This document shows positions 30,788 through 38,658 of a DNA stretch of 64,000 nucleotides, one piece after another (position 1 is the first letter of the stretch; each line of letters starts with the position of its first letter). The position numbers and the translations under genes are program-made. The stretch is from Eggerthella timonensis (GTDB taxonomy: Bacteria; Actinomycetota; Coriobacteriia; Coriobacteriales; Eggerthellaceae). The stretch spans positions 1,324,918 to 1,388,917 of the forward strand of contig NZ_FXXA01000002.1 of NCBI RefSeq assembly GCF_900184265.1, read 5' to 3'. The notes beneath the pieces were generated by a model. That model saw only the letters and a list, made by a program, of their open reading frames with translations. It did not search any database and was not told the DNA's origin.

Positions 30788-32913
30788 CGGGCACCTCCTT
30801 TCGATATGAATACCAGCGTTTCGTCGCGCGCGGTCGTCCCGAATCCCGGCTCGGCGGCAAGCGAGGTCGCGAAAGCGCTCGTGAGCGAGGGCAGCATGAC
30901 GGCTTTCGGGTGCATGCACGGGGTGGTGTGCACGATGCAGGTTTCCGAGGCTTCGGCCGCGGCGGTGGAGATCGTGACCGCGTCGCCGTCCTCGATCCCC
31001 AGATCTCGGGCTGCGGAAACGTTCATCCAGAGGCGATCCAGCCCGCATTCCCGCGAGATCGACTGGAGCCTCTCGGTCTGAGCGAGCTCTTCGACGAACG
31101 TCGCAGACTGGCAATCGGTCAGAAGCCTGAACTCCCGCTGGTCCGACGAGGGGGAGACGGCGGGCTCGATCCACCGGGCCGTTTGACCGAGGCCCGCGCG
31201 CTCGAACTCGTCGCTGGCGAACGCGATCGACCCCGCCTGCAAGACGCTCGCTTGCGTGGGCAACGGCACGAACGCGACGTGCGCGAAATCTTCCGGTTCG
31301 AGTCCGACGCTGGCGAGGCGCGCCGCGACGACTTCGTCGCAGGAGCACGCGAAACGCTCCCCGATGCCGCAGGCGGAAGCGAGGTCGCTCACGATCGCAT
31401 CGATCGTTCGGGCATCCGGGCAAACGGGGTCGACGGCCTGCGCGCGCAGCGAGGCGATCGCGACGGACCCGGACGCGAGGGAGGGAAAGCCGCGGCTTTC
31501 GAGCGGGGTCGGCTCGGGCAGAAGGTACCCGATGCCCGCGTCGTTCGCCGGCTTGACGGAGCCCACGAAAACGCACGTATCGAGCTGCGAGAAGCGCCCG
31601 TCGCCCGCCGCTCGCACCGAGGGATCGTCGAGGCACCCGTCGCCGAAGAGGAACAGGCTCTTGACGGTACCGTCTTCGATGCCTCGGACGAGCATCGTGG
31701 ACGCGCCCGCCTCGGAAACTAGGGGGTAGTCGGCATCGCCGAGGCGCGCGGCGGACGGGACGGGAAGGTCGGGTAGGGCGTTGAAGCCGGGGTCGGCGAA
31801 GATCGCCTCGGGTGCCACGAGGGCCCCTCCTTCCCGGTTCCAGCTTCCCAAGAGGGTGTTGAGCAGCGCGGTCGCGCGAATCGTCGCGCTCGCGTTCGCA
31901 TAGCGTCCGGAAACGCCGTCCGCCACCACCGAGACGGCCGGGGCGGCCTCGGCCAGCTGGAGCGCGATGCGCGAGATGTCGCTTGCGGGTATGCCGGTGA
32001 GCGATTCCGCCCAGGCGGGGCGGTACTCGTTGAGCTCGGCCTTCCACGCCGCGAACCCCTCGTCGGACGCATCGAGGTAGCTGGTATCGTAGCGTCCCTC
32101 GTCGACAACGACCTGGCAGAGCGCGAGGACGAACGCCAGCTCGGTTCCCGCTGCGAGGGGCGTCCATTCGTCGAGCAGCGTGTCGGATGCCGAACGATAG
32201 GGGCTGACGCGGCACAGCCGCCCGCCGTTTTCCTTCGCGGCGGTCTGGGTCGCGACGAGCGAGGGCCGCGTTCCGCCCAGAGGGTCTTGGCCGACGAACA
32301 GGATCATGGCGGTATGCGCGGCGTCGGGAACGTACCGGCTCGCGCCGATCGTCCGCTTCAAGACGTTCGCGCACGCCTCCCGCCCCGTGCGATCGGCGGC
32401 GAACACGTTGGGCGAGCCGAGCGCGTGCATGAGCCGCTTCCCGTACGCGGCGGCGATCGCTCGTCCGTCGTGCAGCAGCGCGATGCTCTCGGCCCCTGCG
32501 GTGCCTGCCGCGGCGTCGAGCGCCGCGGCGATGTCGCCGATCGCCTCGTCCCAGTCGATCGGCTCCCACGAGCCGCTCGCGGTCCGCTTCATCGGCTCGG
32601 CGATGCGATCGCTTGCGTACGTCGCATCCCCGTATGCGTAACCGGCGGCGCAGAGCCTGCCCCGGCTGAAAGGATGGCCTCCGTCGCCGCGCAGGCCGGT
32701 GAGCGCCCCGTCTTTCACCAAGGCAGTGAGGCCGCATTGTTCCGGGCAAAGGCCGCAGACGGTGGGCACGGCGGCGGCGTCGGCGCTCGTCGGGCTCGTC
32801 CATCCGTAAAGGCGTTCGTGGGACGCGCTTGAGCATCCCGTCAGAAGCGAAGCTGCGGCGAGCGCGCCTGCGCCGCCGACGAAGCTTCGCCTCGTAGGCA
32901 GATTGGTGTGCAT
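30784..32913 (-). CDS. molybdopterin oxidoreductase catalytic subunit, DMSO reductase family
   Basis: The 709-residue protein begins with a Tat signal TRRSFVGGAGAL (residues 6-17). It then has an FeS-binding VCGLCPEQCG (CxxCxxxC, about 49-58), with the fourth Cys in RGRLCAAGYA. The middle holds the bis-MGD binding domains and a C-terminal beta-barrel (LWMNVSAARDLGIEDGDAVTI). The closest type by layout is PsrA/PhsA/Acr-like. The substrate is not predictable. The residue ligating Mo could not be identified with confidence. It is first in an operon with the FeS and NrfD genes, 17 nt after the Tat ferredoxin gene. ATG 32913 follows GAAAGGGG. Confidence 0.9.
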   Translation of the reverse strand: MHTNLPTRRSFVGGAGALAAASLLTGCSSASHERLYGWTSPTSADAAAVPTVCGLCPEQCGLTALVKDGALTGLRGDGGHPFSRGRLCAAGYAYGDATYASDRIAEPMKRTASGSWEPIDWDEAIGDIAAALDAAAGTAGAESIALLHDGRAIAAAYGKRLMHALGSPNVFAADRTGREACANVLKRTIGASRYVPDAAHTAMILFVGQDPLGGTRPSLVATQTAAKENGGRLCRVSPYRSASDTLLDEWTPLAAGTELAFVLALCQVVVDEGRYDTSYLDASDEGFAAWKAELNEYRPAWAESLTGIPASDISRIALQLAEAAPAVSVVADGVSGRYANASATIRATALLNTLLGSWNREGGALVAPEAIFADPGFNALPDLPVPSAARLGDADYPLVSEAGASTMLVRGIEDGTVKSLFLFGDGCLDDPSVRAAGDGRFSQLDTCVFVGSVKPANDAGIGYLLPEPTPLESRGFPSLASGSVAIASLRAQAVDPVCPDARTIDAIVSDLASACGIGERFACSCDEVVAARLASVGLEPEDFAHVAFVPLPTQASVLQAGSIAFASDEFERAGLGQTARWIEPAVSPSSDQREFRLLTDCQSATFVEELAQTERLQSISRECGLDRLWMNVSAARDLGIEDGDAVTISTAAAEASETCIVHTTPCMHPKAVMLPSLTSAFATSLAAEPGFGTTARDETLVFISKGGAR

Positions 32914-32930
32914 GATGACCCCTTTCCGCG

Positions 32931-33629
32931 CTACGCGTCGACCGTCGAGACGAGGCCCTTGGCAAGCACTTCGTCGGCGATGTCTTTCCAGTCGATGAAG
33001 GTGATGGCCCCGTTCGGGCATTGGTCGGCGCATCTTCCGCACGAGATGCACTTCGTGGACACGCCGGTCAGCGGGTCCACGACGGGCATGTTCCAGGGGC
33101 AGGCCGAATGGCAGCCGCCGCATCCGATGCAGCGTTCGGCGTCGATGGCCCGCGCGCCCGTCTCCTCGTCGGTGTAGATGGCGTGGACGGGGCAGTACGC
33201 GGCGCAGCGCGGCTCGGCGCACTGCTTGCAGCTTTGGATGGTGTACTGGCAATCGCCGAATTGCCCGTCGGGCGAATCGGGGGATGGGCCGAAGTTGTAG
33301 TTCTCCCACACCCGCACGCGGGCGGTGTGCTGGGATACGTGGCCGTCGTTCTTCAGCGTGCACATCATCTCGCAGCGCTGGCATCCCGAACAGCGCCCGC
33401 GATCCGTGACGATCATCTTCGTCGGCGTGGTGCTGACCTCGATGCGTCCCGATGCGATGGCGCTTTCGGCGACGCCCCATCGTGAGAGCGCTCCGCCCAG
33501 TATCAAGCCCGCAACGCCGCACCCTGCCATGCCCAGGACCGTCCGGCGCGTGACGGCCGGCTTCCCCTTCGCGGGCGATGGCTGCTCGTGCTCGGTTGAG
33601 GCATCGTTGCATGAATCGTGTTCAACCAT
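32931..33629 (-). CDS. Tat-signal ferredoxin with four [4Fe-4S] motifs
   Basis: The 232-residue protein has a twin-arginine signal, TRRTVLGMAGCGVAGLILGG (residues 28-47), after a 27-residue polar leader. It then has CSGCQRCEMMC, CKQCAEPRCAAYCPVH, CIGCGGCHSACPWN and CISCGRCADQCPNGA. This set resembles the FeS partner of tungsten aldehyde oxidoreductases (AorB/HycB-like). It lies between the molybdopterin operon and the divergent AOR gene and could serve either. The Tat signal places it outside, whereas the AOR has no signal of its own. ATG 33629 has GGAGACGAGAAG upstream. Confidence 0.88.
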   Translation of the reverse strand: MVEHDSCNDASTEHEQPSPAKGKPAVTRRTVLGMAGCGVAGLILGGALSRWGVAESAIASGRIEVSTTPTKMIVTDRGRCSGCQRCEMMCTLKNDGHVSQHTARVRVWENYNFGPSPDSPDGQFGDCQYTIQSCKQCAEPRCAAYCPVHAIYTDEETGARAIDAERCIGCGGCHSACPWNMPVVDPLTGVSTKCISCGRCADQCPNGAITFIDWKDIADEVLAKGLVSTVDA

Positions 33630-33891
33630 ACTTCTCGTCTCCTTTGTTTCGGCGCGATGCTCCGAACCCCCTCGTTTCACATACCCATTCGCCGCTGCGC
33701 ATGGGCACAGTATGGATCTCGCCCGGATGCCGGCCTCCTCCCTTTGCAGTGAGAGGGGGCGGATTCGTCGAAAATCATCTGAAAAAGAGGAGGCCGCCGC
33801 AAGCGGTTCTGGCATGATGGGCGCGTTGTGGATCAACGAGCCTCCTGTTCGCCGAAGCTGCGCATCAGCCAGAATGAAAAGGAGACTTGCT
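33630..33891. promoter_or_regulatory. divergent regulatory region between ferredoxin and AOR genes
   Basis: The 262-bp gap contains an inverted repeat CGGCCTCCTC (33731-33740) with GAGGAGGCCG (33787-33796), a good candidate operator or leader hairpin for the AOR transcript. No other gene is evident. Confidence 0.45.
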
Positions 33892-35997
33892 ATGACAGAG
33901 ACGGTATCGTACGGCTGGGCGGGGAAGTTCCTCCGCGTCGACCTGACGACCGGGAGGGTCACGACCGATTCCACCGAGCCGTACAAGCAGTACATCGGCG
34001 GGATGGGCCTTGCCAACAAGATCATGTACGACGAGGTGCCCGCCGGCACCGACCCGTTTTCCCCTGAAAACAAGATCGTCTTCGCGGTGGGGCCGCTGAC
34101 GGCCTCGGGCGTGCCCCTGGCCGGGCGCACCACCATCGGGACGCTTTCGCCCATCACCCAGGACCACCTGGTCATCGATGCGCATTGCGGCGGCATGATC
34201 GGCGCCCGCATCAAGCTCGCCGGTTACGACGCGATCGTCATCGAGGGGCAGAGCGCCACCCCGTGCTACATCCACGTCGTCGACGACGTGGTGGAGATCA
34301 AGGACGCGTCCGACGTGTGGGGGCTCGGCACGCGGGCCACCACCGAGAAGCTCACGCGCCGCGAGGGCACGCGCGCCTGCGTGGCGTCCATCGGGCCGGC
34401 CGGCGAGAACCTGCTTCCCTATTCGACGATCATGAACTCGCGCAACCACTCCGCAGGCGCGGGATCGGGCGCGGTCATGGGGTCGAAGCGCTGCAAGGCG
34501 CTGGTGGTGGAGGGCAACGGCCAGGTGAACGTTGCCGACCCCCAAGCGGTTTCGGATCTGAGCGACTACATGCTGAAAGAGCTGATCGGGTCCAACAACA
34601 ACCACGTGGTTCCCTCCACGCAGCAGGAATGGGCCGAGTACTACGACGAGACGTCGCGCTGGACCGCGCAGAAGGGGCTGTTCTGGGGTGCGGCCGAGGG
34701 CGGTCCCATCGAGACGGGCGAGCCGAAGCCCGGCGAGCTGAACACCATCGGCTATCGCTGCATGAAGGCGACGAAGGACCTCGGCATCGAGGCCGAGCCG
34801 TACACGGTGAAGATGGGCGGCTGCCACGGGTGCCCCATCCACTGCCACGCCGACATGATATCCAAGGGGGCGGCCAACGTCACGGGCATGCAGACGGTGG
34901 GCAACACGTGCACGGCGATGTCGATCTACCGCCGGTTCGACTCGTTCTTGAAGACGGGGTTGAAGGACAAGGAAGACATCCTGGTATGGAACCTCGTCTT
35001 GGGATCGACGATGGACGACCTCGGCTTGTGGGAGGGCTACGGCCAGCTGTGGTACGACTTCGGGTGGACATATGCCGAGGGCATCCTGGAGGAGGTCATG
35101 TCCCCCGAGGACTACGCGAAGGTGGATTGGTCGAAGTTCTACAGCAACGATCCGTCGGTTGCGGTCGACTTCCTGCGCACCATCGCGTCGAACGACTCCG
35201 AGCTGTCCTATTTGGCGCACGGCCCCCTCGTCTGGACCGAGCGTTGGGGTCATCCCGAGTGGCTCGAGAACGAGAAATGCCACAACATCAGCCCGCGCGG
35301 CTGGGCCGTCCATCATGGCAACGACGACTCCTATCAGGTGGGCGCCGTGTCGAACATGCTGTTCAACCGCGATCCGATGGCCCACTCGGCCACCAACTTC
35401 CTGCGCAACGGGTTGCCCTTGGAGCTGCAGAAGGAGATCGGCGCGGAGCTATGGGGCAGCCCCGACGCGGTCGACGGCCCCGACAACTTCACGCCGATGA
35501 ACGAGTACAAGGCGCGGTTCTGCTGGTGGAACGTGGTGACCGACGTGCTGCACGACAGCCTGACCCTGTGCAACTGGGTATGGCCGATGGCGGCGAGCCC
35601 GGTCAAGTCGCGCGGGTACCGCGGGGACCTCGACATGGAGGCCAAGTTCTACAAGGCGGTCACCGGCATCGACGCGACCACGGAGGACCTGTACCACGCC
35701 GCCGCGCGCATCATGACGCTGCAGCGCGCGAACACGATGCGGGGCATGGGGACGAACGACCTGCGTCGCGAGCACGACATCCTGTGCTCGTGGGTGTACG
35801 ACGCCGACCCCGACATGGAGCCGTTCACCGAGGGCACGACGAAGATGGAGCGCAACGATTTCCAGACGGCGCTCGGCATGGTGTACCAGGAGTTCAAGTG
35901 GGATGAGGAGAAGGGCTGCCCCACGGCCGCGTCGCTCGATTACTACGACATGCCCGACGTGAAGGCGGAGCTGCAATCGCTCGGGCTGGTCGACTAG
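33892..35997 (+). CDS. tungsten/aldehyde ferredoxin oxidoreductase family protein
   Basis: The 701-residue protein starts like an AOR: WAGKFLRVDLTTGRV then YIGGMGLANKIMYDEV, and has the pterin-binding AGRTTIGTLSP region. The [4Fe-4S] site is GGCHGCPIHC (CxxCxxxC, about residues 306-315), with a distal Cys in SLTLCNWVWPM (about 565). It would oxidise an aldehyde, or reduce a carboxylate or another substrate in reverse, with a tungsto-bispterin cofactor. No signal peptide is seen, so it should be cytoplasmic unless it is carried by the Tat ferredoxin encoded divergently. ATG 33892 has AAGGAG upstream. A strong terminator follows. Confidence 0.9.
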   Translation: MTETVSYGWAGKFLRVDLTTGRVTTDSTEPYKQYIGGMGLANKIMYDEVPAGTDPFSPENKIVFAVGPLTASGVPLAGRTTIGTLSPITQDHLVIDAHCGGMIGARIKLAGYDAIVIEGQSATPCYIHVVDDVVEIKDASDVWGLGTRATTEKLTRREGTRACVASIGPAGENLLPYSTIMNSRNHSAGAGSGAVMGSKRCKALVVEGNGQVNVADPQAVSDLSDYMLKELIGSNNNHVVPSTQQEWAEYYDETSRWTAQKGLFWGAAEGGPIETGEPKPGELNTIGYRCMKATKDLGIEAEPYTVKMGGCHGCPIHCHADMISKGAANVTGMQTVGNTCTAMSIYRRFDSFLKTGLKDKEDILVWNLVLGSTMDDLGLWEGYGQLWYDFGWTYAEGILEEVMSPEDYAKVDWSKFYSNDPSVAVDFLRTIASNDSELSYLAHGPLVWTERWGHPEWLENEKCHNISPRGWAVHHGNDDSYQVGAVSNMLFNRDPMAHSATNFLRNGLPLELQKEIGAELWGSPDAVDGPDNFTPMNEYKARFCWWNVVTDVLHDSLTLCNWVWPMAASPVKSRGYRGDLDMEAKFYKAVTGIDATTEDLYHAAARIMTLQRANTMRGMGTNDLRREHDILCSWVYDADPDMEPFTEGTTKMERNDFQTALGMVYQEFKWDEEKGCPTAASLDYYDMPDVKAELQSLGLVD

Positions 35998-36009
35998 AGC
36001 GGCTGCGTG

Positions 36010-36042
36010 CGAGGAAGGCCGGGCGATGCCCGGCCTTCCTCG
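36010..36042. terminator. bidirectional terminator hairpin
   Basis: CGAGGAAGGCCGGGC (36010-36024) pairs perfectly with GCCCGGCCTTCCTCG (36028-36042), between the AOR gene and the convergent unknown gene. Confidence 0.8.
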
Positions 36043-36055
36043 CGTTGGAGGGGGG

Positions 36056-36763
36056 CTACAGGTTCAGGAACCGCTTCACCGAATAGGTTTCGGCGAGGGA
36101 GCGCGCGTATCCCCGGCTCAGGTGGAGCGTGGAGAAGTAGTACACGTCGTCGTTGGAGGCGCGAACCGTTTCGAGGTCGGGGTAGGCGCCGGAGGCGACG
36201 GCCGCCTCGAACGCCCGCGCCACGCGCTCCTCGTCGAGGAAGAACGGCGCGTTGGCCAGCGATTGGGCCAGCAGGGGCCGCGGGTAGAGCTTCGACTCCT
36301 CGCGGGCGCAGGCGACGAGCGTCGCCACGTCGTCGTCTTCCTCGGCGAGGTGCGCCCACGTCGCGTAGGCGTCGGTCATGACGTCGGTCGAGTACAGGGA
36401 GGAGCCGGCCGAACCGCGCACCTCGGCGATGTCGTCGCACGCGAGGGGCGGCAGGCCCTCGTCCCGCGCCCCGTCTTCGTCCCCTTCGCCTTCCTCGCCG
36501 TCGGCCGTGCGGCCGGCGAGCTGCTCGGCCACGAGCTGAGCGAACGTATCGTCGTCCAGGTGGTCGGGAGCCTCGGCGAGCTGCGCCCAGAGGGGCTGGG
36601 GCGTGAGGTTGCCGTCGGACGAACGGTGCCGGACGCAGGAGAAGAGCCGTGCGAGCGCCGCGCGCTCGGCTTCGATGGTCGCGCGCCGCTCCTCGCGCTG
36701 TTCGGTCGCTGCGTCGACGATGTCGGCGCAGCGTTCGTCTTGCCGGTGTTCTCGTTCGTCCAT
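36056..36763 (-). CDS. conserved-looking protein of unknown function, possibly a TorD-like chaperone
   Basis: The 235-residue soluble protein is acidic and mostly helical, with an Asp/Glu/Gly-rich patch (about residues 88-100) and an aromatic C-terminus (DDVYYFSTLHLSRGYARSLAE). No signal peptide, metal motif or known catalytic motif is seen. Its length, helical nature and place between a complex molybdo/tungsto-enzyme cluster and a LuxR gene make a TorD/DmsD-type maturation chaperone conceivable. The classic TorD motifs are not evident, so this is speculation. ATG 36763 has GGAGGCC upstream. Confidence 0.6.
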   Translation of the reverse strand: MDEREHRQDERCADIVDAATEQREERRATIEAERAALARLFSCVRHRSSDGNLTPQPLWAQLAEAPDHLDDDTFAQLVAEQLAGRTADGEEGEGDEDGARDEGLPPLACDDIAEVRGSAGSSLYSTDVMTDAYATWAHLAEEDDDVATLVACAREESKLYPRPLLAQSLANAPFFLDEERVARAFEAAVASGAYPDLETVRASNDDVYYFSTLHLSRGYARSLAETYSVKRFLNL

Positions 36764-36877
36764 GATGGCCTCCGCTCTCGTTGTGCTGCACTCCGAGTAT
36801 ACGGATGACGGGGCGAGCCCCCTCGTCCCTAAGCGATGATTTTTCGCGTTCTGCGGGCGACCCCGCCCTTCCGCGCG

Positions 36878-38482
36878 TTACTTGCGCACGTACTCGGCCA
36901 TGTAGTTGAGGATGTCCTGGCGCGAGTGGAGGTCGGTTTTCTGGTAGATGTTGCGGATGTGCGTGCGCACGGTGGTGCTGGCCACGCTGAGCTCTTCGGA
37001 TATGTGGGCCTGCGTGTGGCCGAGCGCGTACAGCGTGAGCACCTCGACCTCGCGCTTCGACAGCATGAACTGGGCGCCCATCACGATCGCGTCGCGTCGC
37101 ATCGAGGCCTCCGCGCCGCCTTCCGACGGATCGTCCGGCCCGACGCTTTGCAGCACGCGCTTCTCGAACAGCCTCAGCTCGTCGTCGTGCTGCCGTTGGG
37201 CGAGGGCGAGATCGCGCCGCGCCTGGATGGTGGACTGGATGCTCTGCACGGCGAAGAGAGCCACGCCGCCCACGAGCAAGACGCCCGCGACGATGTCGGT
37301 TTCCATGGCGAACACGGGGACGAACGAGGCGAGCCACAGGGGCAGGAGGTAGGCGATGTTGATGAGGAGCGCATAGAAATACGGGTCCCGTTTGCCCAGG
37401 TGCATGAAACGGATGATGATGAACCAGCGCAGGATTCGGTTGAAGTCGTCCAGCACCATGGTGAGCAGGTCGATGTGCGCGCCGAGGCCGGTGGTGGCCA
37501 GGTTGAGGAACATGATGGTGCTGGCCAGGACGAACACCATGAGCCAGCACACGGTGGTGGCCGCGAATGGCGCCTTCCAGATGGAGCCGAACAGGCAAGT
37601 CATGAAGACGAAGGAGAACAGGACGCCCAGCGCCATGTTCGTGGGCGAGAACAGGGAGGAGAGGGATTCGTTCTCGAAGTTGAGGCGCAGCAGGCTCAGG
37701 ATGACGGAGAACAGCAGCAGGGTCGCGGTGTTCCCGATGACGTACCAGTTCGGCGACTTCTTCTCGTCGGCGCGATCGCCGGCATGGTCGACCGGTTCCT
37801 GCGCGACATCGGTCGCGAGCCTGTTCAGGGACGACCGGCCGGTCCGGACGATCGCGATGAGGTACAGCTGCATGCCGGCCAGCGCGAACGACGCGGCGTA
37901 TTCGGCCGCCGCGCCCAGCGAGGGCAGCACGTAGAGCAGCCCTTTGGACAGGAAGTAGGCGAGGAACACGTAGGCCATGGTCGCGCGGATGTTGAGATGG
38001 CGTGCGCAGCGGAGCCAGAAGAACAGCAGCCCGGTGATGGCGAGGGCGCCCACCATCGAGGCGGCGAGGGCGAGCGTTTCGCTCGGGTGTCCGAGCAGCG
38101 TCGAGACGAGGAGCGCGGCGCTTGCGGCGAGGCTGAGCGCCGTGCACGCGTACGCGATGCGCTTCACGATCCGTTTTTGCAGGTGGTCGCTTCGGAAGGC
38201 CAGGTAGATCAGGCAGAGGGCGAATAGCCCCAGGCGCAGCACGTGGAACACGTCGTACACGATGGTTTGGGCGTCCCCGCCGAAGACGAGCGTCGTGGGG
38301 ATGGTGATGTCGATGAGGCGGTGCGCCTGGGGCTGCAGGGTTCCCGAAAAGTTGAAGGGCGTGAGCACCGAGAACGAGACGCGCGCGAACGCCAGGCCCA
38401 GGATGCAGGGCACGAGCGCCAGGTAGCTGCGCGCGACGGCGCGGCTGGGCGCCTCCTTGGTTTCGGCCGATGAGGTTTTCAC
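36878..38482 (-). CDS. membrane-anchored LuxR-family regulator (module D)
   Basis: The 534-residue protein has about twelve hydrophobic segments. A coiled, charged stretch (residues about 425-470) precedes the LuxR domain LSKREVEVLTLYALGHTQAHISE and ASTTVRTHIRNIYQKTDLHSRQDILNY. It probably controls the AOR/molybdopterin cluster. The start is GTG 38482, with no good ribosome site of its own. A six-codon mini-ORF (ATG 38499, GAGGGGAG upstream) ends in TGA overlapping the GTG, so translation may depend on reinitiation. Upstream lies a TATGCT -10 and then the first copy of the 69-bp repeat. Confidence 0.86.
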   Translation of the reverse strand: MKTSSAETKEAPSRAVARSYLALVPCILGLAFARVSFSVLTPFNFSGTLQPQAHRLIDITIPTTLVFGGDAQTIVYDVFHVLRLGLFALCLIYLAFRSDHLQKRIVKRIAYACTALSLAASAALLVSTLLGHPSETLALAASMVGALAITGLLFFWLRCARHLNIRATMAYVFLAYFLSKGLLYVLPSLGAAAEYAASFALAGMQLYLIAIVRTGRSSLNRLATDVAQEPVDHAGDRADEKKSPNWYVIGNTATLLLFSVILSLLRLNFENESLSSLFSPTNMALGVLFSFVFMTCLFGSIWKAPFAATTVCWLMVFVLASTIMFLNLATTGLGAHIDLLTMVLDDFNRILRWFIIIRFMHLGKRDPYFYALLINIAYLLPLWLASFVPVFAMETDIVAGVLLVGGVALFAVQSIQSTIQARRDLALAQRQHDDELRLFEKRVLQSVGPDDPSEGGAEASMRRDAIVMGAQFMLSKREVEVLTLYALGHTQAHISEELSVASTTVRTHIRNIYQKTDLHSRQDILNYMAEYVRK

Positions 38483-38550
38483 GAGATGTCAGCTTTCATG
38501 TGCGCTCCCCTCACAGCTGCTTCGCGTCTCTGGCATTCTAGCATAGACCG

Positions 38551-38619
38551 CCCGCACCGAGGCTCTGTGGACATTTGGTTGCTTCGGCGGGGGAGAGGGG
38601 CGCGGTGGACGCGCTTCGT
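38551..38619. repeat. direct repeat, copy 1 (left edge of MFS cassette)
   Basis: The segment starting CCCGCACCGAGGCTCTGTGG is repeated at 42298-42367. The first 45 nt are identical and the remaining ~24 nt diverge partly. It lies just upstream of the LuxR gene promoter at 38482. The two copies enclose the TetR/lipoprotein/MFS cassette in the same orientation. Confidence 0.9.
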
Positions 38620-38623
38620 TGAA

Positions 38624-38652
38624 AGGGCCGAAGCCCAGGTGGACTTCGGCCC
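38624..38652 (-). terminator. terminator of the MFS operon
   Basis: GGGCCGAAG (38625-38633) pairs with CTTCGGCCC (38644-38652). Reading on the minus strand, a short TTTC follows. Confidence 0.6.
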
Positions 38653-38658
38653 CTTCTT

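Noticed and set aside
30248-32965. One long 905-codon frame that seems to fuse a large N-terminal part to the DmsB-like protein
   Set aside because: Only the last 179 codons are protein-like and have a perfect ribosome site. The upstream part is the wrong frame of the molybdopterin gene.
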